Source of the DNA: Prevotellamassilia sp.
GTDB taxonomy: Bacteria > Bacteroidota > Bacteroidia > Bacteroidales > Bacteroidaceae
Reading direction: 5' to 3'
DNA length: 11,109 bases
Assembly (NCBI GenBank): GCA_009775705.1
Contig: VSQE01000080.1
Coordinates: 1-11,109 of the forward strand
Below the pieces are notes generated by a model, which had not been told where the DNA came from, made no database searches, and was given only the letters and a program-made list of their open reading frames with translations. Position numbers and translations under genes: made by a program. Shown one piece after another: positions 1-6,995 of the stretch (the stretch's first letter is position 1; each line of letters opens with the position of its first letter).

Positions 1-598
1 GACGGGAATTCAATGCAGACACACCACCCACGTAAACCTCTTCAATGGTGTTGTCAAGATAGCCGGTCAAATCAACCGGCCCGATAAGTGGCGCAACAAT
101 CACAGACTTATGCTTGATGGGCAAGGCTTTGAAGAGAGGCATCCGATAATCGGCCATAGTTTGGTTTTCTACCGTACAACCTATCAACACGTTATCATAT
201 CCATCATGCCAATCCTCGGGCAAACACTCCTGTAGCCGATCAATACGCTTGGTAAAGAAATAAAACCGGCAATCCTTACGTATCTTCATCATCAGCCAGC
301 ATTCCTCCCTCCACTCATCTGCGTCTTTGAGAAGAAAATCGGACGTGAAACAAGTGAAGACAATACTGCCAGCAGGAATCTTCCAACTGCCATCACGTTT
401 TTTCTTCAAAGGCAAATTGAAAGCTAAAGTCTTGCGACATTCGCTACTGGCAACGGAACTGCCATACATCTCGTCCTGCCGATATACATAGCAGTATTTG
501 CACCCCGGACTAATCTTTGTGCACCCATGCCATGGATTCCAATTCTCGTAGATCACATCCATGCCATTTGTTTTTCTTTTGCCGGAAGATGTCTTCAT
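1..598 (-). CDS. DUF5131 family protein (phage Gp37/Gp68-like), 3' part outside the window
   Basis: Translation from the ATG at 598 stays open for 199 codons to the window edge, so the C-terminus is missing. Residues 19-37 (NWNPWHGC...SPGCKYCYV) carry the hallmark C-x6-C-x2-C cluster (Cys26, Cys33, Cys36) of the DUF5131 / phage Gp37-Gp68 family. This resembles the iron-sulfur-binding cysteines of radical SAM proteins. Further family-like blocks are FTCFTSDFLL (about 81-90), FFTKRIDRL (about 114-122) and IGCTVENQ (about 138-145). The biochemical role of the family is not established; a redox or nucleic-acid-related function is inference only. The start lies 2 bases after the stop of yaaA, with AGGGAG just upstream inside the yaaA tail, which favours this ATG and translational coupling. 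A second ATG at codon 13 would also give a family-like N-terminus. Family assignment is firm; function is unknown. Confidence 0.88.
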   Translation of the reverse strand, partial: MKTSSGKRKTNGMDVIYENWNPWHGCTKISPGCKYCYVYRQDEMYGSSVASSECRKTLAFNLPLKKKRDGSWKIPAGSIVFTCFTSDFLLKDADEWREECWLMMKIRKDCRFYFFTKRIDRLQECLPEDWHDGYDNVLIGCTVENQTMADYRMPLFKALPIKHKSVIVAPLIGPVDLTGYLDNTIEEVYVGGVSALNSR

Positions 599-600
599 AC

Positions 601-1356
601 TCACTCCCTGATAAAATGTGGAAACAGTTCCTCTCCATGATCAGGAGAATATCTGAACCCCTCGTAGGCAAAAGATCTCAGTTGTTCCGGCAAGGTTATT
701 TCGTTTTCGAGAATATATCTCACCATAGCTCCACGGCATGATTTTGCCCACACAGCCTGCATCCTAAGTGTTCCATTGGGCTGACGGACATAGAATAAGG
801 GATGAACGATCTTAACCTCTTCCTTCACCCGTTTCCAGTCAAAAAGATGCTCGTACTCTTCTGTAGACAGATGTATCAAAATACCATCATCCGACTTCAC
901 GCTATCTATCAGCACATCTGTCAGTTTTTCTTTCCAATATAAACGGATAGGCTTGTCGTTTGTTGTCTGCAAACTAACGCAATGTTCCATACGGTAAGGC
1001 ACTATCGCATCCATCGGTCTGAGCAGTCCATACAGAAAACTGGTGATCCAAAGGTGTTTTTGACCGAACAACAAGGTTTCATCCGAAAGCGTGTTTGCCT
1101 TCAGATGTTTGTAGGCTTGACCATTGTAGGCAAGGATGGCAGGCATGGAAGTTGCACAATGAAAGTTCTGATAGCGTCTCCAATTTTCAGTGGCCAACTT
1201 TCTGCTGCAATTCAACTGACGGGCAAGCTCATCTATATCCATCAAAGCCATCTTGGCAGCCAATTCGTTGGCCACAGATTGGAAGAGCGGAGTTGTAAGA
1301 GTTGCCTTCCCAGCCCTATCATACATTATTTTTGCGTTAGCGAGAAGTATCTGCAC
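601..1356 (-). CDS. yaaA: Peroxide stress protein YaaA (DUF328/UPF0246)
   Basis: This 251-residue protein matches the YaaA family along its length; E. coli YaaA has 258 residues. In E. coli, YaaA limits damage from hydrogen peroxide by lowering free intracellular iron, and the fold is reported to bind DNA. Recognisable blocks are the N-terminus MQILLANAK, PAILAYNGQAY (72-82), HLWITSFLYGLLRPMDAIVPYRME (101-124) and a C-terminal RGAMVRYILEN segment (208-218). The start is a GTG at 1356: no ATG precedes it, and in-frame stops lie a few codons upstream. No Shine-Dalgarno sequence or TAnnTTTG element is visible in the 86 bases before it, so it may be read through from yccF. The stop is followed after 2 bases by the DUF5131 gene. 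Identification is confident. Confidence 0.93.
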   Translation of the reverse strand: MQILLANAKIMYDRAGKATLTTPLFQSVANELAAKMALMDIDELARQLNCSRKLATENWRRYQNFHCATSMPAILAYNGQAYKHLKANTLSDETLLFGQKHLWITSFLYGLLRPMDAIVPYRMEHCVSLQTTNDKPIRLYWKEKLTDVLIDSVKSDDGILIHLSTEEYEHLFDWKRVKEEVKIVHPLFYVRQPNGTLRMQAVWAKSCRGAMVRYILENEITLPEQLRSFAYEGFRYSPDHGEELFPHFIRE

Positions 1357-1442
1357 AAAATCAGAGTTACATTACTATATCATTAGATCATGCTGCCTGC
1401 TTCTTTCCTTTGCGGATGGCATCGGTTATCTGACTACCCCTT

Positions 1443-1820
1443 TTATATATGTAGTTCAACATCTTTCCCAAATGGAGCAAGAGATAATCCAGCCATCTTA
1501 AAATGCTGCCTGGCAAATGGAATGCCGATAATGGTGATAAACAACAACGTTCCGAAGAATATGTGCATCAACCATGCCCAAAGACCACCGAAGACAATCC
1601 ATAGGATATTCAGCGGTATACGGATGCAACCAGTGGGACTTCCCGTATCCTTAACCTCTGCTCCGAAAGGCCACAGACACAACAAACCTATCTTAAACGT
1701 CTGTAACGCTACAGGAATACCGATAATGGTTATGGCCATAGCCAGACTTCCAGTGAAATAACCGATGGCTGCTTCGAGACCACCGAAGAGCCACCACAGC
1801 AAATTACCTATTATACGCAT
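1443..1820 (-). CDS. yccF: YccF domain-containing inner-membrane protein
   Basis: This 125-residue hydrophobic protein belongs to the YccF family (DUF307), integral inner-membrane proteins of unknown function. The sequence shows two tandem copies of the YccF unit. Copy one (about 6-56) has LLWWLFGGLEAA, then ITIIGIPVALQTFKIG and LWPFGAEV. Copy two (about 72-121) has ILWIVFGGLWAW, then ITIIGIPFARQHFKMA and LAPFGKDV. Each copy supplies hydrophobic stretches long enough for membrane helices and ends in a PFG turn. The start ATG has a purine-rich AAAGAGGAA a few bases upstream, good for this phylum. That sequence lies in the tail of a possible 38-residue ORF ending 3 bases before this start. The gene sits downstream of thiL. 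Family assignment is confident; physiological role is unknown. Confidence 0.9.
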   Translation of the reverse strand: MRIIGNLLWWLFGGLEAAIGYFTGSLAMAITIIGIPVALQTFKIGLLCLWPFGAEVKDTGSPTGCIRIPLNILWIVFGGLWAWLMHIFFGTLLFITIIGIPFARQHFKMAGLSLAPFGKDVELHI

Positions 1821-1823
1821 ATT

Positions 1824-1940
1824 CTATTCCTCTTTATTCCTTTTCTTCAACGAAACACTGTGTGATTCACAATTCAGTGTCACTCCATACTTCTTGAGTA
1901 TGTGGAACACAGCACACTCCTCGGACAATGTTTCAACCAT
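1824..1940 (-). CDS. Possible small protein (38 aa) between thiL and yccF
   Basis: The 156 bases between thiL and yccF stay open in one frame, the same frame as thiL, from the thiL stop down to a TAG at 1826. From the ATG at 1940 this would encode 38 residues: a helix-prone stretch (SEECAVFHILKKYGV), two cysteines and a basic/acidic tail (KKRNKEE). The stop lies 3 bases before the yccF ATG, and the yccF ribosome-binding purines fall in its last codons, an arrangement typical of coupled genes. Against it: no clear ribosome-binding site precedes its ATG, the ORF is short, and two hairpin-forming inverted repeats overlap it. I recognise no family. It could instead be spacer or regulatory RNA. 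Confidence 0.3.
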   Translation of the reverse strand: MVETLSEECAVFHILKKYGVTLNCESHSVSLKKRNKEE

Positions 1941-1976
1941 TCGGATAACCCAAGAGGGCTTTGCGTCAGGGAAAGC

Positions 1977-3014
1977 TCATTGAAGAGGGTTCCAGCCCTG
2001 TGCTTTCAGTTCGAATTCCTGTCCGTCGCGGGCTATCAGGGCGCAGCCTTTTTCGGGATGCGTGATGTGTCCGATGACACTGACATCTTCCAGAGCGCAG
2101 ACTTTCTCGTGATCGGTGAGCGGAACAGTGAACAGCAATTCATAGTCCTCACCACCGTTTAAGGCACATGTAGTCACGTTCAGGTTGAACTCTTCGGCGG
2201 CTGCGGCCGTCTGGTAGTCAAGAGGGATGCGCTCTTCGTAGAGGCGGCAGCCGGTATTCGAGGAGTGACAGATGTGCAGGATCTCCGAAGACAGTCCGTC
2301 ACTGATGTCGATCATGGAAGTGGGACGAATGCCGGTTTCGCGCAAGGCCTCAATAATATCACGGCGCGCTTCGGGCTTGAGAATACGTTCTATCAGATAT
2401 TCGCGGCCGCTGAAGTCCGGCTGTGCAGCTTCCGCATCGGAAGCAGGCCTCGAATTGAACACAGCCTTTTCGCGTTCCATAATTTGCAGGCCCATATAGG
2501 CGGCCCCCAGATTGCCGCTGACGCAGATGAGATCCGTATCGCAGGCACCGTCACGGCGTGCGATGTCCTGTTCTTCGGCCTCGCCGATACAGGTGATGCT
2601 GATAGCCAGACCGGTCAGCGAGGAGGTGGTGTCGCCTCCCACAATATCAACCCGGTGCTTCTTACAGGCACGCCGCAGGCCGGCATAGAGCTGTTCCAGA
2701 TGTTCGACGGAGAAACGCCGACTCACAGCGATACTCACCAGCAACTGACGGGGAGTACCGTTCATGGCATAGATGTCCGAAAGGTTCACCATGGCCGCTT
2801 TGTAGCCCAGATGCTCCAGCGGCGTATAAGTGAGATCAAAGTGGATGCCCTCCATCAGCATGTCTGTCGTAACAAGCATACGGAGTTTCGGGTCCGTTCC
2901 GAGAATGGCGCAGTCATCTCCTACACCTTTAAGAGTGCCTGCGTTGAATTGCGGCAGGTCTTTTGTCAGCCGGCGTATCAGGCCAAACTCCCCGAGAATG
3001 GATATGTCAGTCAT
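1977..3014 (-). CDS. thiL: Thiamine-monophosphate kinase ThiL
   Basis: ThiL phosphorylates thiamine monophosphate with ATP to give thiamine pyrophosphate, the active cofactor, in the cytoplasm. The 345-residue protein shows the family's motifs in order: GVGDDCA (30-36), TTDMLMEGIHF (49-59), NLSDIYAMNG (77-86, metal-binding Asp80), GGDTT (126-130), DISDGL (236-241) and GGEDYELL (287-294). These acidic residues bind magnesium and nucleotide in the PurM/ThiL fold. Length is normal for the family. The start ATG lies 12 bases after the barrel-protein stop, so the two are probably cotranscribed. No other thiamine gene is in the window, so thiL here is not part of a thi biosynthesis cluster. Identification is confident. 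Confidence 0.96.
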   Translation of the reverse strand: MTDISILGEFGLIRRLTKDLPQFNAGTLKGVGDDCAILGTDPKLRMLVTTDMLMEGIHFDLTYTPLEHLGYKAAMVNLSDIYAMNGTPRQLLVSIAVSRRFSVEHLEQLYAGLRRACKKHRVDIVGGDTTSSLTGLAISITCIGEAEEQDIARRDGACDTDLICVSGNLGAAYMGLQIMEREKAVFNSRPASDAEAAQPDFSGREYLIERILKPEARRDIIEALRETGIRPTSMIDISDGLSSEILHICHSSNTGCRLYEERIPLDYQTAAAAEEFNLNVTTCALNGGEDYELLFTVPLTDHEKVCALEDVSVIGHITHPEKGCALIARDGQEFELKAQGWNPLQ

Positions 3015-3026
3015 GAGAGAAACGCG

Positions 3027-3503
3027 TCAGAAATAGAATCCCAATCCGATGCGCGCTCCCACAGTGCTGTTACCGCTGAAGTCGTGCAGACTCATCTTAT
3101 AATAAAGTGCCGGCTCGATCGTGATGAAGTGGTTCAGGTAGAAGGCGTATCCCACCTCAACGGGAATCATCACATCGTTATTGTTTTTTGTGAAGTGATT
3201 GTATTCTGCTCCCGCTCCAAGGAACAGGCCGTTCTGGCTGATGTAATAACGTGCCCCTAATCCGACACGTACATCATCGACGTTACGGGTGTGTTCGTAG
3301 CCGATGTTGGCTTTGAGCAGAAAACAGTCGCTTACGAAAAGACCGCCGTCAAGATCGAGTCCCAAACGAAAGCGTTCGTTGGTGCTATATGATATGCCCA
3401 GTCCGGACAAGGAGGCACTCAGGTATTTTGTTCCTTTGTCGAACTGTGCATAGGCGCCCGTTACGAAAAGGAGCAGCAGAAACAGTGTGATTACTTTTTT
3501 CAT
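3027..3503 (-). CDS. Small outer-membrane beta-barrel protein
   Basis: This 158-residue protein begins with a clear signal peptide: MKK, a hydrophobic run of leucines and valines, then AYA followed by QFD, with cleavage expected after residue 19. The rest alternates polar and hydrophobic residues in strand-like segments, for example YLSASLSGLGISYS, FRLGLDLDGGLFV, VRVGLGARYYI, LFLGAGAEYNHF, MIPVEVGYAFYL and TVGARIGLGFYF. It ends in an aromatic residue, as outer-membrane barrels recognised by the BAM machinery do. The size suits an eight-stranded barrel of the OmpA/OmpX/OmpW-like class. Specific function and ligand cannot be told. It lies 42 bases downstream of a lipoprotein gene and 12 bases upstream of thiL, with no promoter-like element in front, so it is probably cotranscribed with the lipoprotein. 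Confidence 0.85.
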   Translation of the reverse strand: MKKVITLFLLLLFVTGAYAQFDKGTKYLSASLSGLGISYSTNERFRLGLDLDGGLFVSDCFLLKANIGYEHTRNVDDVRVGLGARYYISQNGLFLGAGAEYNHFTKNNNDVMIPVEVGYAFYLNHFITIEPALYYKMSLHDFSGNSTVGARIGLGFYF

Positions 3504-3545
3504 GATTGTTCAGTTCTGAGGGTTTGTCTTGTGTTAACTGTTATC

Positions 3546-4775
3546 TTACATTGTCACATGGTGGATGCCGGTTGTGGAGCGGCGGATGATTTTAAACTCG
3601 GAGTGTACTTCGCAGAAAGCGTTTTCCTCGATCACGGTGTTCTCGGGAACGTAGGCCACTTTCAGGTTGGGGCAGAATTCAATGGCATAGCTCTCGATCT
3701 TTTCCGTTCCCTCTGGGAATACGATTTCCGTAATGCTGTTATTCTTGAAAATGAGGCTTTTCCCGATCACTTTCATAGGTTTCAGTTCCACACGTGTCAT
3801 GCCTGCCGGAATATAGCAAACGGAGAAGGTGCTTCCGGACTTATAGTAAACAATACCGTTTTCGCTGGCGAACTTTTTGTTGGTGGGATCCACGTAGATC
3901 ATCTCCAATCCCTTGTCGTGCTCAGACAGCAGGAAAGCGTTATCTCCGAATGTCGTGATGTTCGAGCCGATATAGAGTTCGCGGATATTTCCCGGCAAAT
4001 CACAGTCCGGCATGAAGGAGGAAATTTTATAACCGCCAATACTGTAGGGCAAAACCAGTTTTTCCGAGCTGTGCTTGACGGTCTTTATGTTCAGATTCTT
4101 GTCATGAAAATTATAGACAAACTGTTCGTCTTCATAAAGAACGGCATCAAAATGATAAGGATCCAGGTGTGTGTATGAGGAGAGCGAACTCATGAGGAAG
4201 CTGCCATTGTTGGTGGGATCACTCACGTACCAAGTTCCGTCTACGCACACATAGTTCCAGGCGTGTCCGCCTATGGGTTTCAGGTCTCCGTTTACCAGAA
4301 TACACGGTATGTCCTGTGAATGCAGCATGATTTTCAAAAGGTTGGCATATCCTTGACATATAGCTGTTTTGTTGATGAAGACCGAATAGGGATTGTTGTC
4401 GGTGCCTTCATACGAATAGCGGATGTTGCTGACAATCCATTTGAATATCTTCTGATATTTTTCTTTGTTGTTTGCACATTCTTTTACAAGGTCATCCGTG
4501 AACTCTTTGATTTCCTGATATTGCGTTTTTTCTATCACCTGATAACCTAAAGAATTACCAATGGCGGGATCCGCATTTTCCAACAGAGCACGGAGCTTGT
4601 AAGCAGCGGTCCCTCTCAGTTCTTTGGCACCGTCGTCAACGGGGAACAGACTTTCATCGACTGCTGTGGGACGGGCGGCAATTTCCTCGACTGAAGTGAC
4701 AATCGTTTCGGTATCGCTGGAGCACGCACTAAAAAGTGCAGCCAGTGTCAGACAAAATGTGTAGTGAATCTTCAT
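3546..4775 (-). CDS. Lipoprotein with transglutaminase-like domain and BspA-type leucine-rich repeats
   Basis: This 409-residue protein starts with a lipoprotein signal (hydrophobic segment, then LFSAC with Cys18 as the lipidated residue), so it should be anchored in the outer membrane or at the periplasmic face. Residues about 95-190 form a transglutaminase-like cysteine peptidase domain: KIFKWIVSNIRYSYEG, then the nucleophile in AICQGYANLL (Cys140), GGHAWNYV (His171) and WYVSDPTNN (Asp186), giving an intact Cys-His-Asp triad. The C-terminal half (about 240-395) has BspA-type leucine-rich repeat character, such as LYIGSNITTFGDNAF, VYYKSG and ITEIVFPEGTEKIESYAI. The domain may cleave or crosslink peptides, with the repeats binding a partner; substrate is unknown. 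A -7 promoter-like element lies 28 bases before the start. Domain calls are confident; role is inference. Confidence 0.88.
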   Translation of the reverse strand: MKIHYTFCLTLAALFSACSSDTETIVTSVEEIAARPTAVDESLFPVDDGAKELRGTAAYKLRALLENADPAIGNSLGYQVIEKTQYQEIKEFTDDLVKECANNKEKYQKIFKWIVSNIRYSYEGTDNNPYSVFINKTAICQGYANLLKIMLHSQDIPCILVNGDLKPIGGHAWNYVCVDGTWYVSDPTNNGSFLMSSLSSYTHLDPYHFDAVLYEDEQFVYNFHDKNLNIKTVKHSSEKLVLPYSIGGYKISSFMPDCDLPGNIRELYIGSNITTFGDNAFLLSEHDKGLEMIYVDPTNKKFASENGIVYYKSGSTFSVCYIPAGMTRVELKPMKVIGKSLIFKNNSITEIVFPEGTEKIESYAIEFCPNLKVAYVPENTVIEENAFCEVHSEFKIIRRSTTGIHHVTM

Positions 4776-4776
4776 A

Positions 4777-4806
4777 TTGTAATTTTATGTAAGTAAATAA
4801 TTACAA
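4777..4806. repeat. 8-bp perfect inverted repeat over the lipoprotein gene start
   Basis: TTGTAATT at 4777-4784 is matched by its exact reverse complement AATTACAA at 4799-4806, separated by 14 bases. The right arm overlaps the 3' end of the putative -7 element, and the left arm ends 1 base before the start codon. It could be an operator or a 5' leader hairpin that sequesters the start; AT-richness means chance is possible. Confidence 0.45.
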
Positions 4807-4811
4807 AAGTA
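4804..4811 (-). promoter_or_regulatory. Bacteroides-type -7 element for the lipoprotein-barrel-thiL unit
   Basis: On the minus strand this reads TACTTTTG, matching the Bacteroidota -7 consensus TAnnTTTG. It lies 28 bases upstream of the lipoprotein ATG. No convincing TTTG is visible at the usual -33 distance, so the call rests on the -7 motif and its position in the intergenic gap. Confidence 0.5.
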
Positions 4812-4849
4812 AGATTAATTTCAGTGCGAGATGGTTTGCCTATCGCTTT

Positions 4850-5986
4850 TTAACTTTTGTTATACCGGAGGGCGGGTATGGGCAGTAAGACGGCTTCGAT
4901 TTCCCGGGCATTCGGAGTAAGTATATGTCGGGGAGAAAGGGTATCGCTGCCGGCAGACGGAACAGGACGAAGCGTAAAGAGCAACTCTTGTCCCGGGGCA
5001 GACAGACGGGTCAGATTCAGGGCAACATGCCCCATTGTGCGCCGCAGATTGATTTCCACACAAGGATGTATGGCAATGGTTCCGGATGATGTGCGTACCA
5101 GCATCATGTCGATTCCAAGCGGCCCGCGGTAGTCTGTGCCAAGTAGCAGGGCCAACTGTCGCGGCAGCTCCTGTTTCAACAACTCCAGCGAGGTTCCGGT
5201 TTCGGCCGGAGCGGCCGATAGCAGTGTTGCCGTCAGTTCCTCTTCCCGACCGATCATGTTTCCGGCATAGTTGCGTGAATTGGTTGTGCGAAACACGGAG
5301 AGGCCTTCATAGCGGACGTTTCCCGTCCCATCTGCCTGAAATTCCAAAGCAAAATCGGCCAGCCGCTCGTAAAAAGGTTCCGCCTCGATGGCTCCTTGCA
5401 GCCGCAGGATCCGCCGGATGCGGGACAGGGAAGATCTGTCATCGGGTCCGTCCACTCTGAACACGCCGCGTCCGCTGCCCGACCACGGTGCCTTCAGCAT
5501 GGTCTTTCCATATTTATCCAAGGCTTCCCACACTTCCGCCTCGGTGCAGCACCAGAGCGATTCGCCTGCAAAGCAACGGTGCTCCCCGCATAGCTTTTGC
5601 AACAGACGTACGCTGGTATAGCGGCTGCTCAATTGCCGGATGGCACGCAGTTGCGGCCCGTCGGGCAAAAGCCGTTCCGGTGCTCCCAGCCGCCGTAGCC
5701 GTTGCATCACGGCGGAATCCCATCCCCACGGTTCGATACGCTCCACGCCGTTCCAGAAACTGGTGTCCGCCTCATGCGGATAGATGGCACGCACACCGTT
5801 TCCTACCCACCGAGGAGGACCTGCGGACTCCGCGTCCAACAAGATGCAATCCTCGTCCGCTGCCCACCAGACGGGCAATAAGGCCAGGTCTTTTTCCAGT
5901 GTCCGTGCGGCTTGTGCCGGATTATAGAAGGGAGAATTCGAAGCAAGGGCTTCGTCATGCGAGGCGTTGAAAAGGTGGAGGACCAT
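4850..5986 (-). CDS. Uncharacterised ATP-grasp-like protein
   Basis: This 378-residue cytoplasmic protein has no signal peptide or membrane helix. Several segments look like an ATP-grasp ligase fold: KAPWSGSGRGVF (165-176) resembles the flexible glycine-rich loop after a nucleotide-binding lysine, GIDMMLV (291-297) carries an acidic residue, and CVEINLRRTMGH (309-320) supplies the E-x-N-x-R pattern that binds magnesium and ATP phosphates in that superfamily. The N-terminal part (HLFNASHDEALASNSPFYNP) is distinctive but I do not recognise a named family. ATP-grasp enzymes usually join a carboxylate to an amine or thiol; the substrates here are unknown. The gene starts 45 bases after a patatin-like gene and is probably cotranscribed with it. 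Its base composition is visibly more GC-rich than the following lipoprotein gene. The fold is moderately supported. Confidence 0.75.
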   Translation of the reverse strand: MVLHLFNASHDEALASNSPFYNPAQAARTLEKDLALLPVWWAADEDCILLDAESAGPPRWVGNGVRAIYPHEADTSFWNGVERIEPWGWDSAVMQRLRRLGAPERLLPDGPQLRAIRQLSSRYTSVRLLQKLCGEHRCFAGESLWCCTEAEVWEALDKYGKTMLKAPWSGSGRGVFRVDGPDDRSSLSRIRRILRLQGAIEAEPFYERLADFALEFQADGTGNVRYEGLSVFRTTNSRNYAGNMIGREEELTATLLSAAPAETGTSLELLKQELPRQLALLLGTDYRGPLGIDMMLVRTSSGTIAIHPCVEINLRRTMGHVALNLTRLSAPGQELLFTLRPVPSAGSDTLSPRHILTPNAREIEAVLLPIPALRYNKS

Positions 5987-6031
5987 ACCGTCAGAAGGAA
6001 ATAATAAAACTGCGAGAAACCATGTGGATGC

Positions 6032-6889
6032 CTACCGGAATTTTTCCGGAACTTTGCCTCCCAACGCTTTAGCCGCACAAGCATATCCCTCTTCATAAAG
6101 CTCGGTCAGACGTGTGACGTCCTTTTCCAGCCGTGTGACGCGCATGGGTCGTTCGGGACGGATGACGAGGATGCGCCCTTCATCCTCAAGGCGCTCCATC
6201 AGGTCGAGCTGTCTGTTATAGCAAGCATGGCGACGGCTCAGAGCCAGCCGCAGGCGCGGATAATCGCGGTAAACGAAGCGTGGAATCTTGATGTCCTTGT
6301 CAGTCTCACGAAATCCTCTGTTGCGGGTGGAGACGACAATGTTGAACGCATGCCCCGTGGCAATGGCCCGTTCAATGGGGATGGAATCTACAATACCTCC
6401 GTCCAGCATGGGCTGGCCGTCAATACAAACAATGGGGCAGACGAAAGGCAGGCTGCTGGAGGCTTTGGCGATGCGTATGAGGCGAGAGGGGCTGCTCTTC
6501 TCTGTCAGGTAGCAAGGCAAGCCCGTCCGGCAGTTGGTCGTTACCATCTCAAAAGTCATCGGGTTGGCAAAGCCGGCGGAATAATCATAGGGCAACACCT
6601 CGTTGGGAATTTTCTCGTACATAAAGCTCTGATCCAGGATGCTGTGTTGCCGCCACAGATACTTCATGCCGATATAACGGTATTTTTCGAGCAGGTCTAT
6701 GCTCGATATTCTGGCCCGTCCTCTCTGACGGCTCAGGTAGGAAAGACCATTACAGGCACCCGCTGATACACTTACGCAGTAGGGAAAATAGATGTGATGG
6801 TCCAGCAAAAAGTCAAGAACGCCGCAAGTGAACACGCCGCGCATACCGCCGCCTTCAAGTACAAGGCCTATGTCAGAGTCCGGTGTCAT
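6032..6889 (-). CDS. Patatin-like phospholipase family protein
   Basis: This 285-residue protein has the patatin/RssA/YjjU layout of bacterial lipid acyl hydrolases. Residues 11-18 (LEGGGMRG) form the glycine-rich oxyanion loop, SVSAGA (40-45) holds the nucleophile Ser42, and MLDGGIVDSIPIERA (161-175) carries the catalytic Asp163 of the DGG motif. The first glycine of the usual GxSxG is serine here. The C-terminal region (LYEEGYACAAKAL) resembles the YjjU-type branch. No signal peptide is visible, so it should act in the cytoplasm or at the inner membrane face on phospholipid or other esters; the substrate is unknown. A TAATTTTG promoter-like element lies 35 bases upstream of the ATG. The ATP-grasp-like gene follows after 45 bases, which suggests an operon. 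Confidence 0.92.
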   Translation of the reverse strand: MTPDSDIGLVLEGGGMRGVFTCGVLDFLLDHHIYFPYCVSVSAGACNGLSYLSRQRGRARISSIDLLEKYRYIGMKYLWRQHSILDQSFMYEKIPNEVLPYDYSAGFANPMTFEMVTTNCRTGLPCYLTEKSSPSRLIRIAKASSSLPFVCPIVCIDGQPMLDGGIVDSIPIERAIATGHAFNIVVSTRNRGFRETDKDIKIPRFVYRDYPRLRLALSRRHACYNRQLDLMERLEDEGRILVIRPERPMRVTRLEKDVTRLTELYEEGYACAAKALGGKVPEKFR

Positions 6890-6924
6890 AGATGATGAGG
6901 ATTTCCTATAATGTATTGCATCAG

Positions 6925-6932
6925 CAAAATTA
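6925..6932 (-). promoter_or_regulatory. Bacteroides-type -7 element for the patatin/ATP-grasp unit
   Basis: The minus strand reads TAATTTTG, a match to TAnnTTTG, 35 bases upstream of the patatin start and in the 106-base gap after queA. A TTTTG lies only 12 bases further upstream, too close for the usual -33 element, so this is a motif-and-position call. Confidence 0.5.
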
Positions 6933-6995
6933 CGTCTTTCTGTGCAAAATGCCGTTGCCCGAAAATCTAAAAATTGTCCTTTTTGCTTATCTAAA

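Noticed and set aside
2265..3260. Plus-strand open frame of 331 codons opposite thiL
   Set aside because: thiL on the minus strand carries every catalytic motif; the opposite frame is an antisense shadow crossing into the barrel gene.
5388..5970. Several open frames opposite the ATP-grasp-like gene
   Set aside because: They are explained by the GC-rich composition of that gene; their products are proline- and arginine-rich with no recognisable domain.
6890..6995. Possible intrinsic terminator after queA
   Set aside because: T-rich and A-rich runs are present, but I found no GC-rich stem before a T run.
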